64,000 nt of DNA from Paramecium pentaurelia (lineage: Eukaryota > Ciliophora > Oligohymenophorea > Peniculida > Parameciidae): positions 134,017 through 198,016 of the forward strand of contig CAJJDO010000006.1 of NCBI GenBank assembly GCA_905183005.1, read 5' to 3'. The notes under the pieces were generated by a model. That model was not told the DNA's origin. It did not search any database and saw only the letters and a list, made by a program, of their open reading frames with translations. A program made the translations under genes and the position numbers. This document shows positions 46,501-58,396 of the stretch, in pieces (position 1 is the first letter of the stretch; each line of letters opens with the position of its first letter).

Positions 46501-49500
46501 AAGTTTCTAAATAATCACCTAATGCTTTTTGAATTTTTTATAAGAAATCACTCAATCTTTCTAAAGTCTTAGCTAAATTAGGAATTCCTTACACATCCAT
46601 TAATTATGGTTTTTGAGCTACTTTCTTCATCAAATTAGTAAATTAACTATCAATATCTTTGAATTTATTGTATTCATTTTATAATTATGTTTTAATATCT
46701 GAAGAACCAAAGAAAATACCTTCTAAATAAACCCATCTTCTTTAAACATCAATCCAAATATCCATAGTCAATTTAACTTTTTATAATTTATCATCCCATT
46801 AAGATATTTCTGCTTCAAATGTTTTATAGAAAGGTGATATTTTCATAGATGCTAAATTATTAAGATCTTCATCTAATTTTTAAAATAATTCATCCCAACC
46901 TTTAATTAATTTACATTTAGTTTAATATTTAACTAATTCTAATTCAAATGAATTCCAAAAATCTTTAACTTATGAAATCATTGTCTCTAATACTTATTCT
47001 CCTCTAGCAACTGTCATTATATCCTTAGCTAAATTCTCATAATTCAATAGATTTGCATTCCATAAATGTTACATTTATAATTAATTTAAAGATTCATTGA
47101 TTTTTAATTTTGATAATAATTGTCTCCAATGTCTCTCTTTCATTGATTCATCTTTTAAATCCATAATAAGTTTATTCATTTTAATATAATTTTTAACTTT
47201 CTCTTTCATTTTTTCAAATGCATCATAATTTCTTGTCTTAGTAGATACTCCATTCAATTATTTTTATGCTTCATCACATGTATCTTTAATTTTCTTATTC
47301 TATAAAGCTGATATTAATTAATCCTTAATTGATTACATTACTTTCCAAATCTTACCTAATTCTTACCAAACATCTTAAAGATCTGAAATTGATTCTAATA
47401 AAACATTTAATTTTTATTAATGAGTAGGAGGATCCATTTTCAAAATCTCTTTAGCTTAACTGCACTTTTCATATTTCTCTTAAACTGATATAAGTTATTC
47501 ATTCAAACTCTTTAATATTTATTCAGCTTCATTTGGAGAACAATCTCCTGAATCAGGTTTTGATGTTTTCCATTATTCTTCTATCTCTTATATTTATTAA
47601 TTTAAATATCTCTCATCTTATTATATTTTTGATTGAATATTATTCATTTCATTTTCTTATTATTGTAGTTTTTTACTACGAATTTATTTAAATTGATTCC
47701 ATTACATCTCAACTTATTCAAAACTCAACCAATCTCCTGGATATTAATATCTTTATCTATCTAAAACTTTTTGTCCATTCTTAAATGATTCTATATCAGC
47801 AGACCATCCTGGAAATTTCTTATCTTATTCTTATATAATAGTTATAGATTCAATAATATCTGATGTTAAATCTTAGAAATTGATTTTGAGTAATTTCTCT
47901 TTTTCTGTTGTAACATTCTTATTGAATACTCTTAATTACTCTCCAAATTTATTACCAAAATGATTTAATAATTCTTTATGCCATGCATCATATTTATGAT
48001 TAATCTTTACTTAAACCATTCTATAATCAATTATTATTGCTCCAAAATGTTCTTCTGTTGTTGAATTATCAAATGTTGCTCTACCTTATTTAATATCTGT
48101 TAACATCTATTACCACTTTTCAATATCATCCTATAGTATTTATTCAACTTATTTAATATCTAATTCCCATAAAGATTAATAATTTAACCATGTCTAAACA
48201 TATGATTCCATATCTTCCAATAATTACCCAATTTATAAATAAGCATCCTTTATCAATTGTTAATTTATTTTATTTATAGTAGTTGAATAATCTAAATCTC
48301 TTTAAGTACCCCATGGTCCTATATTTTATTATATAGTATTATCAAATCTATTAGCAACTAATCTAGGTAAACTACAAATTTATCCAATCATTTTATGAAA
48401 TTCTTAGAACCAGAAATATTTTGCATATTCAACTGGAGGATCAACATAAATTATCTAATCTTATAATTTTAATTCATGCACAACAGTTTAATTTACTAGT
48501 CCTCTTTCTTGAATTTTCTGATAATTAATAAATTAATTCAACCATTCTTTCATTTATACAGTTACTCTATCACATAAAATACTCTCAATTTATTTATCAA
48601 TATCTTAAATCCAAATATGTAAATTAGAGAAATTATTAAAGCAAAGTGAATCAATAACTTCTTATATATCTTTTAATTTATCAGCCAATGAATCTACTGG
48701 ACATGTTTTCATAGCTTCACATAAAGATTCAATTTATCCAATTCTTTCATTCAAACCATTAACAGCTTACTCTAATTCAAAGACTTTATCAGTGAATTTC
48801 TTTACATATGGCTATAATTATGTTTTGTGTGTCCATAAATAATTGAATCCTTAACCTATTTATAATTACACCTCCTTTCTTAAAGCAGCTACTAATTTTG
48901 CAGATTTAGCATTTAATTAAGATGTAATCTAGATATAAGTATGTAATGATTCTTATAAAGATAAAGCAAATGGATAAGAAGCCTTAGCATCATTAGCTAT
49001 GTGAGAAATTGAATATGGAACTTTAGTTTTCATATTACTTAGATTCCTTACTTCCTTAAATAATTGACTTAACTTTTTTTCATAATTGACTCTTATTTCT
49101 AATCCTCTTCTTCTTGTAACAACTTCAAATAATTTTTCATTTTAACTAACTGCTTTATTATGTTGATTTATTTCTTGTTTCCATTCTTCTAAAGCTGGTC
49201 CTGAATCAAGTATCCTTTCAAATGTTTCACCCATTTCTTTACATTTCTTACCATCAGTATCTTCTGCCCATTACGGACCTAAGATTTATTCTACTTTCTA
49301 CATATATTTCTACAATCTTATTTATAATTATTTTGACCATATAACAAATCCTGAAGTCAATGGAATATCTCTGGCTGATGCCAATCTTGAATTTTAACTC
49401 TTTTAATAAGTCTCCTTAAACTTATTCTATAAAGATTATATATCTTTATGAACAGTTTTTAACAATTAAGATTAATATTCTTAAATAGCCCCCTTAATTC

Positions 49501-51209
49501 TAGGTCTTGAAAATAATTTATTGAATTTAGCTAATATTCTAAACATTTCTTTAGCAGATGATGCTGAACCTAATGAATCTCTCAAATTTGTTGTAATTGT
49601 TGCTTCAACTGATTCTATAGCAATTTCATATTATTTTAATGCTCTAAAAAACTAATCTTCACCATCTCTACTCAAATCAAATACTTCAACATTTTTAAAT
49701 ATATCATATGCTTATTAAATTTCTTATAATGTTGCAAATTATTAAACATTCTCTTTTTATTCTTCTTAATCATTTTATATGATTTATTCAATCACTTCTT
49801 TGAGATTTTCATGCATTTCTCTTAGTCTCTAAATATGTTAGATCTACTTTTACAATTTGATATGCTCAAATTAACCATATTGATCTTTCTAATGTACTGA
49901 TTTCTTTACAATACTTTATTTGAATATTTTATATTCTTCATCCCATTAACTGAAAATTTCTTAAGTTTTAATAATTAATCCCTTAAAATCCACATACTTA
50001 ATATGTAATATCTAAAATCCTTTAAAATATTTAATCATTTCATTTGTTAATTCTCTTGAAAATGATTCTGCTAATTAAAGTGATCTAGGAATAGTATATG
50101 TCTCTTAAATATTTGACAATTTCTTCATATGTTAAAATATTTAAATCATAGCATCTTTTATTTCCACTAAATTAGTAGCAATCAATAAATTATTTATTGG
50201 AAATTCTTTCATAAATTAATTACATGATTAACATTTCTATAAACTCTATTTTAAAGCTATTTCTTTAAATTATGCTGTAATATTCATCTTTTTTGCTTAA
50301 GTCAAAACTTCAATAGTAAAATCAACTTCAGGTTATTTTAATTAATTTTCAATAAAAAATAATGATCTTTCCATACTCATCCAATAATTTATTTCATCCA
50401 CTATACTTGCATTAGTTAATTCCAATTTAGTATTTGATATTTAATTAATATCTGAAATCCATCTTGTTACTGTTTAAGATATTGATTAAACTATGTCAGG
50501 TTTATTCAATTAGGCTGCATCTTCAATTGTAGGTTTACCTCCTTTTAATTTTACAGCTTCTTTGATACGTGGATCAAATTATAAAATAATTTCAGGTACT
50601 TCAACATTCTATCTACATTTAATGAATGCCAAATTCACTTCATTTAATTTTTTAATCAAATCATTATAACTTGATTGATCTACAATTCTCTTTTTATCTA
50701 TTTCTCCTTTGTATTAAGTGAATATTGGAATGAAACAATTTTATACATAATTATGTGATAAAGTGAAAGGATTAGCTCCTCCTTGTTATTCTGCATATCC
50801 AATGTTTATCACTTATACATGATTACTAAATTATTATGGTTGTAATTGATTGTCATATTGAAAGGTATGTCTCTTTAAAAAGCAAATTGTATGAGCATAA
50901 TTGTTGGATGCTTCATATTCTGAGCGAATTTAAATATTGAATTTCTCATTCTCCACAGTTTTGCTTACAATGAGAGCTTTAATTTAGGAATCTGATAAAA
51001 ATTAACAAATATTCTATTTATATAAGACAATTTCATACTTATTAATTAACATCCTCATGACAAGCGACATTCCATTAATCTTTATCGATGATCAATAAAC
51101 TTAAACAGATTGCACTTAAATACTAATTGAAATTTTCAATCTCATTAGCACTATACAATTTGCTTTATTCTAATGTTTTCACATTTTGTTATGCATCGCT
51201 TTCTTCCAT
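37562..51209 (-). CDS. DYNC1H1: Cytoplasmic dynein 1 heavy chain
   Basis: Minus-end-directed microtubule motor, about 4,500 residues. The tail and linker occupy about 51209-45900. P-loops in order: AAA1 GPAGTGKTESVKALG (about 45664-45682), AAA2 GPCGCGKSAAWRVLLEAM (about 44778-44801), AAA3 GPPGSGKTMTLMSTLK (about 43677-43699), AAA4 GSSGVGKTTLTRFVSWINN (about 42662-42684). The antiparallel stalk coiled coil with its microtubule-binding tip (SIKKDDLNQIRALGSPPALV) lies at about 42000-41100. AAA5/6 follow: LPSDDLCMENAIILYRFQRY-PLVIDPSGQA, GGRVLIRVGNQEIDFS, SRVTFVNFTVTQSSLQEQCL. The C-terminal domain ends KMGKLNRYTLYQKGLSFILF. AAA1-4 P-loop sequences and the AAA5 block match cytoplasmic dynein 1 rather than axonemal or IFT dyneins. 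Scattered 20-30 nt introns occur. The start ATG at 51209 (MEESDAQQNVK) is the first Met. Confidence 0.95.
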
Positions 51210-51363
51210 TTTTTATTATTTTAATTTAAAAATGATATAAAATATCTGTATTAAATGTCTTAAGAATTCAAATATTTGAATATGATGTATTCATAATTAA
51301 TTAGGTATATTAATGTTTTTATTTAAATATCATAAATTACACACAAAAATATATTATAATACT

Positions 51364-52378
51364 TCATTCTTAACTTTCTCCCAAAAGTTATGTTGAATAT
51401 AATACAAAAGCCATAAATGAATTTGCAATACCAAAAGCAAAAAATCCTCTATAAAATGTTAAAATTCCTTCTTATTAATAAATTTATTTTGCTCCATCCC
51501 AAAATCCTTAATAATTTGTCTATAACATGAATGGAGATGAACCTTAACAATGTAATCTCCTAATCACAGTTAAAAATGGATATGATACTATCTATTGAAT
51601 CATTAATAAATAGCCTAAACATAATCTTGTATCATTTATATAGATTGAAGGCATTTAAGATAATGATATAAATATATGTTTATAAATATGTCCTAATGCA
51701 CCCTTATAAAGATTTCTCTCCTTCTTTAATAAATCATAGATTGATCTATAAGTTCTAAAATTTGGTAATCTATTTTGATAAATCATTTTGGATTATATTA
51801 GCATTAATGGATTTGTGAATACATCAACTACCATTCCAACTAATGAAGCATACAAATTTTGAATTAACTTCTTTTCATTAAAATACTTCTATATTAAGAA
51901 ATATCTCAATTAAGAATTTGTGATTTAAAAGGCTATTCCAGTTCCTAATCCTTTAAAAAACCCTAAAAATCCTTATTCACCTATTCCTCTAAAAACAGCA
52001 TTATAGTTTTAATAGGATGCACCTTAGTAATTTACAATTTTATATTTCAAAATCTATTCTAATTTCTTTTATTCTCCTAATGTGATTTTTGCTTCCATAA
52101 TGTCTTTAAGATTATTAACTTAAAAGTCCATTCTTTTTATTGATAATTAAAATGTAGTATGTATTACTTGCAATGGCTATGTCAATATTCTTATCTTATT
52201 AAATGTCAATCTATTACCCTAAAGCAGTGGTTGTGAATGAATTTCCGATAGCAATCTACCACCATTTAACTTCATATTTCTTCTCATCAAACACACTTTC
52301 TAACTCTTTTAAATCAATATCATCATGTGTTTCTTCTTTTTTTATTCCTTTCAAATATTCTGAAAAGTCTTTAGACAT
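51364..52378 (-). CDS. Divergent mitochondrial carrier family protein
   Basis: 328-residue inner-membrane transporter type protein of six helices in three repeats. The signature P-x-x-x-x-x helix ends occur once per repeat: TQPLQVIHTTFQLS, TNPLMLIQSKMIYQ and SYPFLTVIRRLHCQGS. Each is followed by the matrix helix and a G-x-F-x-G-type loop (FLGFFKGLGTGIAF, ERNLYKGALGHIYKH, GILTFYRGFFAFGIANS). The usual acidic residue of PxDxxK/R is missing in all three, as in atypical carriers such as the outer-membrane MTCH group. One 28-nt intron lies in the first helix; using it moves the start from an internal Met (52131) to 52378 (MSKDFSEYLKGIKKEE) and completes repeat one. Substrate cannot be predicted. 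Confidence 0.8.
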
Positions 52379-52580
52379 TATTCTTTACCTTAAATAAATT
52401 ATATAAAATTTAGAATTATTATTATAATATTTTTGAAAACTAGTATAATGATCTATGTAACACTTTTAATAATAAATTATTAATATGATTTAGATGAATC
52501 TCTTATAATATATTGATTATTTTTCATTAATATAAAACATGGATAAATTTAACAATATTTAATTTAACTGATAAAAATCT
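52379..52580. promoter_or_regulatory. Divergent promoter region, carrier and coiled-coil genes
   Basis: 202 AT-rich bases between two diverging start codons. No specific site recognised. Confidence 0.35.
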
Positions 52581-54100
52581 ATGTATAAACCTTCAAGGTC
52601 TCTGAGATAAAGTTAAGAAAAACTATATACAAATAACAAACCATCTCCATAGACAAGAGCAGTTTCATTTGCTACTACTATGGAAGACCCTCTTAGATAA
52701 ATTAGTAGAGAATTTGATAGAGATATATATAAGTAAAAGTTGAAAATTTAAGAGGTTGAATTATTTGAAGCAAAAGGTAAACATATCAAATTTTATAGAT
52801 TAGAATAGTAGAATTAAATTTACATAGAGTTGAATGAATAGAAATTGAAAAATAAATAATAATAATAAGTTATAGATAATTTAGAATTCAAACTTCATAT
52901 TGAGAAAAAGGATTCATTAATATATTAACAATAAGTTTAGAGATTAGAGGAATAATATAATTATTTATAAGATAATTATAATACATAAAAATAACAGATA
53001 ATTGTATTATAAGAGAGTATAGAGTAAATTTAGAAGAAGAATAATCTTGAGAAGGAAATGAGAAATGAAAAAGAATTATTATAGGAGAAGGAAATTAAGT
53101 AAAAGTGATAATTATCCATCAAGATTTTAATAAAATGAGATAAAGAGATATTAAGAAGAAATTATAAAATAGAGAGAACATATGTTATTAAATAATTAAT
53201 AACAAAATACTAATGAATTTATTTAAATATTAGAAAATAAATTTGAATTAGTGTAAAAAGAATTCATATTCTATAAAAAAGAAAAAGAATAAGAAATTGA
53301 AAACATTAAATAATTTATAGATTCTTATTAAAATTAAATTAAATGCTTAAATTAAGAAAATTAAAATTTATTAGATAAATAATTAATAATCTCTACAAAA
53401 GAGGAACATTAATAATAAATAACAAGTTTGAAAATTGAATTAGAAAGCTAAATTTAAATAACTAAATAATTGAATTAATAAATTGTAATTTTGTAATAAT
53501 AGTTAAACTAAACAAATATAATTTGTTAAAATCTAAAAGAAGAAAAATAAAATGCAATTAAAGAGAAATAAGCCATAGAAACTTATTATTTAGATTAATT
53601 GTAGAAATAAGATGTGTAATTATCTTAAATGATTAAATCATCTATTTAAAATGAATAAAAAGCTTAAATCTAAAAATTACAAATTATAATTGAGTACTTT
53701 ATTCATTTTATATTATTTTAGATAAAAAGATTTAATGATAAGAGAATTAAGTATGTAAAAGGATTGTAATTGTAATAAATAGATTAAAAATGAATAAAAA
53801 TTAATTATAAGAGATCTTGAAAAAAAGAATGCAACTTTAGTTATGGAAGTTGAAAGATTAAATAAAATTTTAAAATAGAAATTAACTGAACTTGAAAATT
53901 AAACTTCGAGATCATGTGAAGAAAATCATAAGAAATATTTAGAAGAAATTGATATTTGGAAAAACAAGTTTTTATCTATTAATAAACAATATCATATTAG
54001 TTAAGAATAATTAATGGTAGTTAAAACAGAATTAGATGGTTTAAAAAAAACTAAATAAAAAGAAAATATTGATCCAATTTAAATTAATAAAGTTGTATGA
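52581..54100 (+). CDS. Coiled-coil protein, 488 residues
   Basis: Three exons (introns 25 and 28 nt; 1467 coding nt). A short basic Ser-rich head (MYKPSRSLRQSQEKLYTNNK) is followed by an almost unbroken coiled coil to the C-terminus (QVQRLEEQYNYLQDNYN, NLEKEMRNEKELLQEKE, EVERLNKILKQKLTELENQ), very rich in Gln, Lys and Glu. The downstream in-frame Met at 52680 is a possible start, but the head before it is in frame and looks coding. No motor or enzyme domain. Such proteins are often basal-body, ciliary-rootlet or cortical components; I cannot say which. Confidence 0.7.
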
Positions 54101-54401
54101 CTTTGTTTTTTTGATATAGTATTTATATTAACTTATGAATTATTATAAATCAATTTATAACAACAAAACGATAATTTTATGATAAACTATTTTTTTTAAT
54201 TAATAGTAAGTGTTAATCATAGATATAATAAATAAGATGTTATGAAAATTTGAAATATATATTATTAAAACAAGATGAAAATAATATTTAATAATTATTG
54301 TTTTAGTGTTCTCTAATATTCTTGATTAAAAATGATAATAAAAATCTTCTAAATTTTAACTTCAGGGAAAAATTTAATATATTTATTGTTTATAATAATC
54401 A
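54101..54401. other. Intergenic, upstream of the first CK1-like kinase
   Basis: 301 AT-rich bases between two plus-strand genes. Nothing recognisable beyond a likely promoter for the kinase. Confidence 0.35.
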
Positions 54402-55896
54402 ATGCAGCAGGACAAAGGAAGGATTTATTATGGCAGATTTGTTCAAAGAGAAAAATTGAGTTAAGGTATATAGAGAATAATACTGTTAGGTTCATTTGGA
54501 GTAGTTTATATTTGTCATGATAAAGTCACAAGAGATTATGTTGCTATAAAAGTGGAGAAAGAAAATAAAAATTTAATGAGTTTAGAACGAGAAATTTAAA
54601 TTATAGAGGAACTAAGAGGAATAACAGGTAATACTATATTTAATTAATTTTAGGTGTTCCAAAGTTGTATTGGTATGGAAATGAGTATAATTAAAATTGT
54701 ATGGCTATGCAATTACTTGGAAGAGATTTAGCTCATTTTTAAAAGAAATTTAAGAAACTCTCATTAAAAACAGTATGCAACTTGGCTGAATAATTACTAA
54801 CTATTCTAGAAGAGATTCATAAAAGGTACCATATCAAAATATTTAAAGGGGTGTTATTCATAGAGATATAAAACCAGAAAATATCTTGATGGGAAGAGGA
54901 AATGATTCTTAATAAGTCTATATGGTTGATTTTGGAATATCTAAAAAATATCGTAATAACAATTAGCATATGTAATATAATTAATTTTTATCTAGTTCAT
55001 TCTAAGAAAATAAACCTTTTATAGGTACAACTAGATATGCAAGTATTTCTGCTCATAAGGGTTATGAATTATCAAGAAAGGATGATTTAGAAAGTTTAGG
55101 ATATGTTTTTATTTATTTACTTAGAGGTATATAAATAATTTAAAAATTAGGGAATCTACCATGGTAAAACATTACATCTACATCAGATAAAGAGAAAACA
55201 AAGTTAGTGGGTAAATTAAAAATGGAACTAGAATTGAAAGACTTATGTAAAGGATTGCCAATTGAATTTTATAGATACATGGATTATGTTTACAAATTGA
55301 AATTTGCATCTACACCAGATTATAAATATTTATTAGGTTTGTTTTAAAGAATAGCTCAATAAAATAATATAAATTTTGATAGAAAATTTGATTGGATGGA
55401 CAATCAAACTACATCTACTAAATCTTCAGATTAAGCTCAATAATCTTCAAATGAAATTGATATTTCAAATTTATAAAGTGATTATCTCAAATTGAAAAAG
55501 AGTGAAAAACATAAATCTTATCAGATAGATCAAAATTCGTAATAATCTTCAGTTGTTCTCAATTATGCTCCTTCAATTGTATCTAATAGAAATAATAGAA
55601 ATTTTTAAAGATCTCGATAAAATTCAAAATAATCTTATTCTAGAGAATCTTCATTAATAAAATAACCTTAAGGATAGAAATTTTAAGGTGTATTTTTTTA
55701 AAATCGAGAATTTAAAGATTTCGATGATCATGATCATGAAAACAAAGAAAAAAAAAGTCCAATTAATTTTTCTGAGTTTGATGATATTGATAATTTTGAT
55801 GATGAATTAAATGATGATGATTAATAGATACAATAAGATTAAAGAAAAGTTGGAATTATAAAAGTTCATTTTAAGGAGCATTTATCAAAACAATGA
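54402..55896 (+). CDS. Casein kinase 1-like protein kinase (first of two)
   Basis: 465 residues, kinase domain about residues 8-300. Catalytic features: Gly-rich loop GSFGVVYICHD, Lys in YVAIKVEKE, catalytic loop GVIHRDIKPENILM, DFG in VDFGISKKY, and the CK1-specific TTRYASISAHKGYELSRKDD followed by LESLGYVFIYLLRG-NLPW. This P+1 block replaces the APE of other kinases and defines the CK1 family. The C-terminal ~160 residues are Ser/Gln-rich, then acidic (SEFDDIDNFDDELNDDD). Introns of 24, 26, 23 and 24 nt leave 1398 nt. The first intron interrupts the Gly-rich loop. It lies 144 bases before a second CK1-like gene. Confidence 0.92.
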
Positions 55897-56040
55897 GAGG
55901 ATTTTCGTAATTTATTTTTGATTACTCAATCTTTTGTATTATTCATTTTCATAATGACTTTTTAATTATATAAAATTAAGACATTTATCCCTTATCAAAA
56001 ATTAGATAAGTTCATTAGTTTAATAATTAATTAAATTTGA

Positions 56041-57488
56041 ATGGAAGAATTAAAAAAAGGAGATATAATTGCTGAAGAATATGAAATCGTAAATCTATTA
56101 TCATAAGGATCTTTTGGAAAGGTTTTTTTGGGAAAATCACGATCCAAAAAAATTGAGGTCGCAATTAAGGTTGAAAAGAATGAAGTTGCTCATCTAAATA
56201 GTTTATAGAAAGAAGTAACTAGTGCTTCTTATTAAATACAATTTAGGTTAGAATATTGAAATAATTAGAAGGAATTGCCTAAATTCCAAGTGTTTTTTGG
56301 AATGGTTACTATAAAGGAATGGATATAATAATTTTAAATATGCTAGGAAAAGATTTGATCTATTATTTTCATAAATTTAAGCATTTCTCTTATTAGTGTA
56401 TTTGCAATATAGCCATATAAATGATTGAAATTTTAGAACTAATCCATAAAAAGTAACAAATAAAATTTATAAAATTTAAGAAATATTATTCATAGAGATT
56501 TAAAACCAGAAAATATTTTAGGATCACCAAATTCTTCAAAAATATATCTAATTGATTTTGGTATTTCAAAAGATTTAGAGTAAAATAAAAAATCTAGGGA
56601 TAAATTATCTTTTATTGGAACAACCAGATATGCTAGTTTAGCTGCTCATTTAGGAGTTGAATAAAATAAAAAAGATGATTTAGAATCATTAGGATATATC
56701 CTTATATTCTTTATTAATCAAACTCTACCTTGGATGAATATAGATAAAGATGATGTATATAGAATTGAAAAAATAGGACAAATGAAGGAAGAAATTACAT
56801 TAGAATAATTATGTAATGGTTTACCATCAGCAATATTAAAGTACTCCTTTTAATATTTAGATACATGAAATATGTGAAGTAATTATAATATAAACAGAAA
56901 CCTGATTATTAATCATTAAAAAGTTTATTTATTAATGAAAATCAAATAAGTAATGGTTTGATTTTTGATTGGAATAAAAAGGATTTCTAAGAATAAAAAT
57001 AAAAATCATCAAAATCTTTAAAATCTTTAAATAATATTCAAAATACTAAAAGTTAATTAAATAATAGAAATAAAAAACATTTTTAATCTATTCCCAATAT
57101 TTAAAGAGAAAGTTAAGTGAAAATATCAAGTAAAAAAAATTGTAGCACTTTTGGTTAAAAAGAATCGAGTGATGAACGTTCAAATTCTATAAAATAGGTT
57201 TCTAATTAAAAAAGCATTTTTGTGGACTACTCAATTAGTTATGAATAAACTAAAATTTCAAAAATTTCACAATATAGATAGAAAAGTCAAAAAAGCATTT
57301 TTGGTAAAATACATCAAAAAAGTTAATAACTTAAAGAGTCTTCTATAATACCTATCCAATCAGAATAATAATTATATGAAATGGAAGAATCAGATTTAGA
57401 ACTAAAGTATAATTTATTGCATTATACTTCCGTATATTATAATTATAAAAATCCAATCTAAGAGTTTAAAGTTGTTTAATTTAGCTGA
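56041..57488 (+). CDS. Casein kinase 1-like protein kinase (second of two)
   Basis: 455 residues, kinase domain about residues 10-295. Gly-rich loop LLSQGSFGKVFLGKS, Lys in EVAIKVEKN, catalytic loop NIIHRDLKPENILG, DFG in LIDFGISKD, and CK1 block TTRYASLAAHLGVEQNKKDD then LESLGYILIFFINQTLPW. The tail is Ser/Lys/Gln-rich and disordered-looking. Introns of 32, 28 and 20 nt leave 1368 nt; the second lies just before the HRD loop, where the neighbour also has an intron, which supports common origin by duplication. Sequence outside the motifs has diverged strongly, so the duplication would be old. There is no acidic tail as in the neighbour. Confidence 0.92.
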
Positions 57489-58396
57489 AATTACTTATTG
57501 TTATTTTTAACATTTTTACAATTATTAAATATTCTCAATATTTTTAAACAATAATATAAAATTTGAATTTATATAGTAATGTATAAACTTTCTAATTTTA
57601 AATATTAATTATATAATTCATTACAAATAATTCAATAGAATTATTAATAACTTAAAAATCTTATTTGAATTTTATTCAATTACTTCATAATATGATAATG
57701 GATCTATATTAAAATTAATTCAGATTAGGAAATTTTCATGAGTTAAGAATCTTAAAAAATTTGAAATACAGGATCAAGATTTTATATAGAAAACTCTCAA
57801 AGTATCCTCTAATTCCATAATTTATAAGGGTATTAATAAAGTATAAAATAGTATACTTCTATATCAAAGATCTGAACTAAAAAATTTTATTTATGTTCAT
57901 TTTTAAATTACCTAAAATCTTATGTTGTGAGTGTATTCTATTCAAGTTCAAAAGATTCTTTTAAAACATATTCATAATAGGTTTAATAAAAAAAGAAAGA
58001 TTAAATTCTTATTAAAGTAAGTTTTTAATACTATAGATTTTGTTTTATTTAATAATCATATATATTGGTTTTAATCTTTAAGAGTGACTTAATTGGGATT
58101 CAAGATTATTTCATATATATTATAAATAGGATAATGTTATTTTATGAAACCTAAAGTTGAAATTTAGGATATAATACATTGTAAATCTTTAGGAATAAAG
58201 AATAAGAATATTTTATTAATTTATATAAATTTATTATTATAGTAAAACAATATATGTATATGTCTTAATTGTTTATAACAATTGCTATTGAAAGAGTTTA
58301 AGTTGAAAATATTTAGATTTACAACAAAAAAGGAAAGGTTGAATATAATTATTTGATAAAATTACAAAAATATTATTATAATAAATTATAATAGTA
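57489..58396. other. 0.9 kb spacer with one doubtful open frame
   Basis: Between the second CK1 gene and the AGC kinase gene. It contains an intronless frame, ATG 57692 to TGA 58085-58087 (131 codons), reading MIMDLYQNQFRLGNFHELRI and then mostly Lys, Ile, Leu, Phe and Tyr (PLIPQFIRVLIKYKIVYFYI). With only TGA as stop, a frame this long in such AT-rich DNA can occur by chance, and the composition is what random AT-rich sequence gives. I list it as noncoding with that caveat. Confidence 0.4.

Noticed and set aside
52131..52131. ATG at 52131 as the start of the mitochondrial carrier
   Set aside because: It would omit the first carrier motif; a 28-nt intron links an upstream exon that supplies helix 1 and the motif, so 52378 is the better start.
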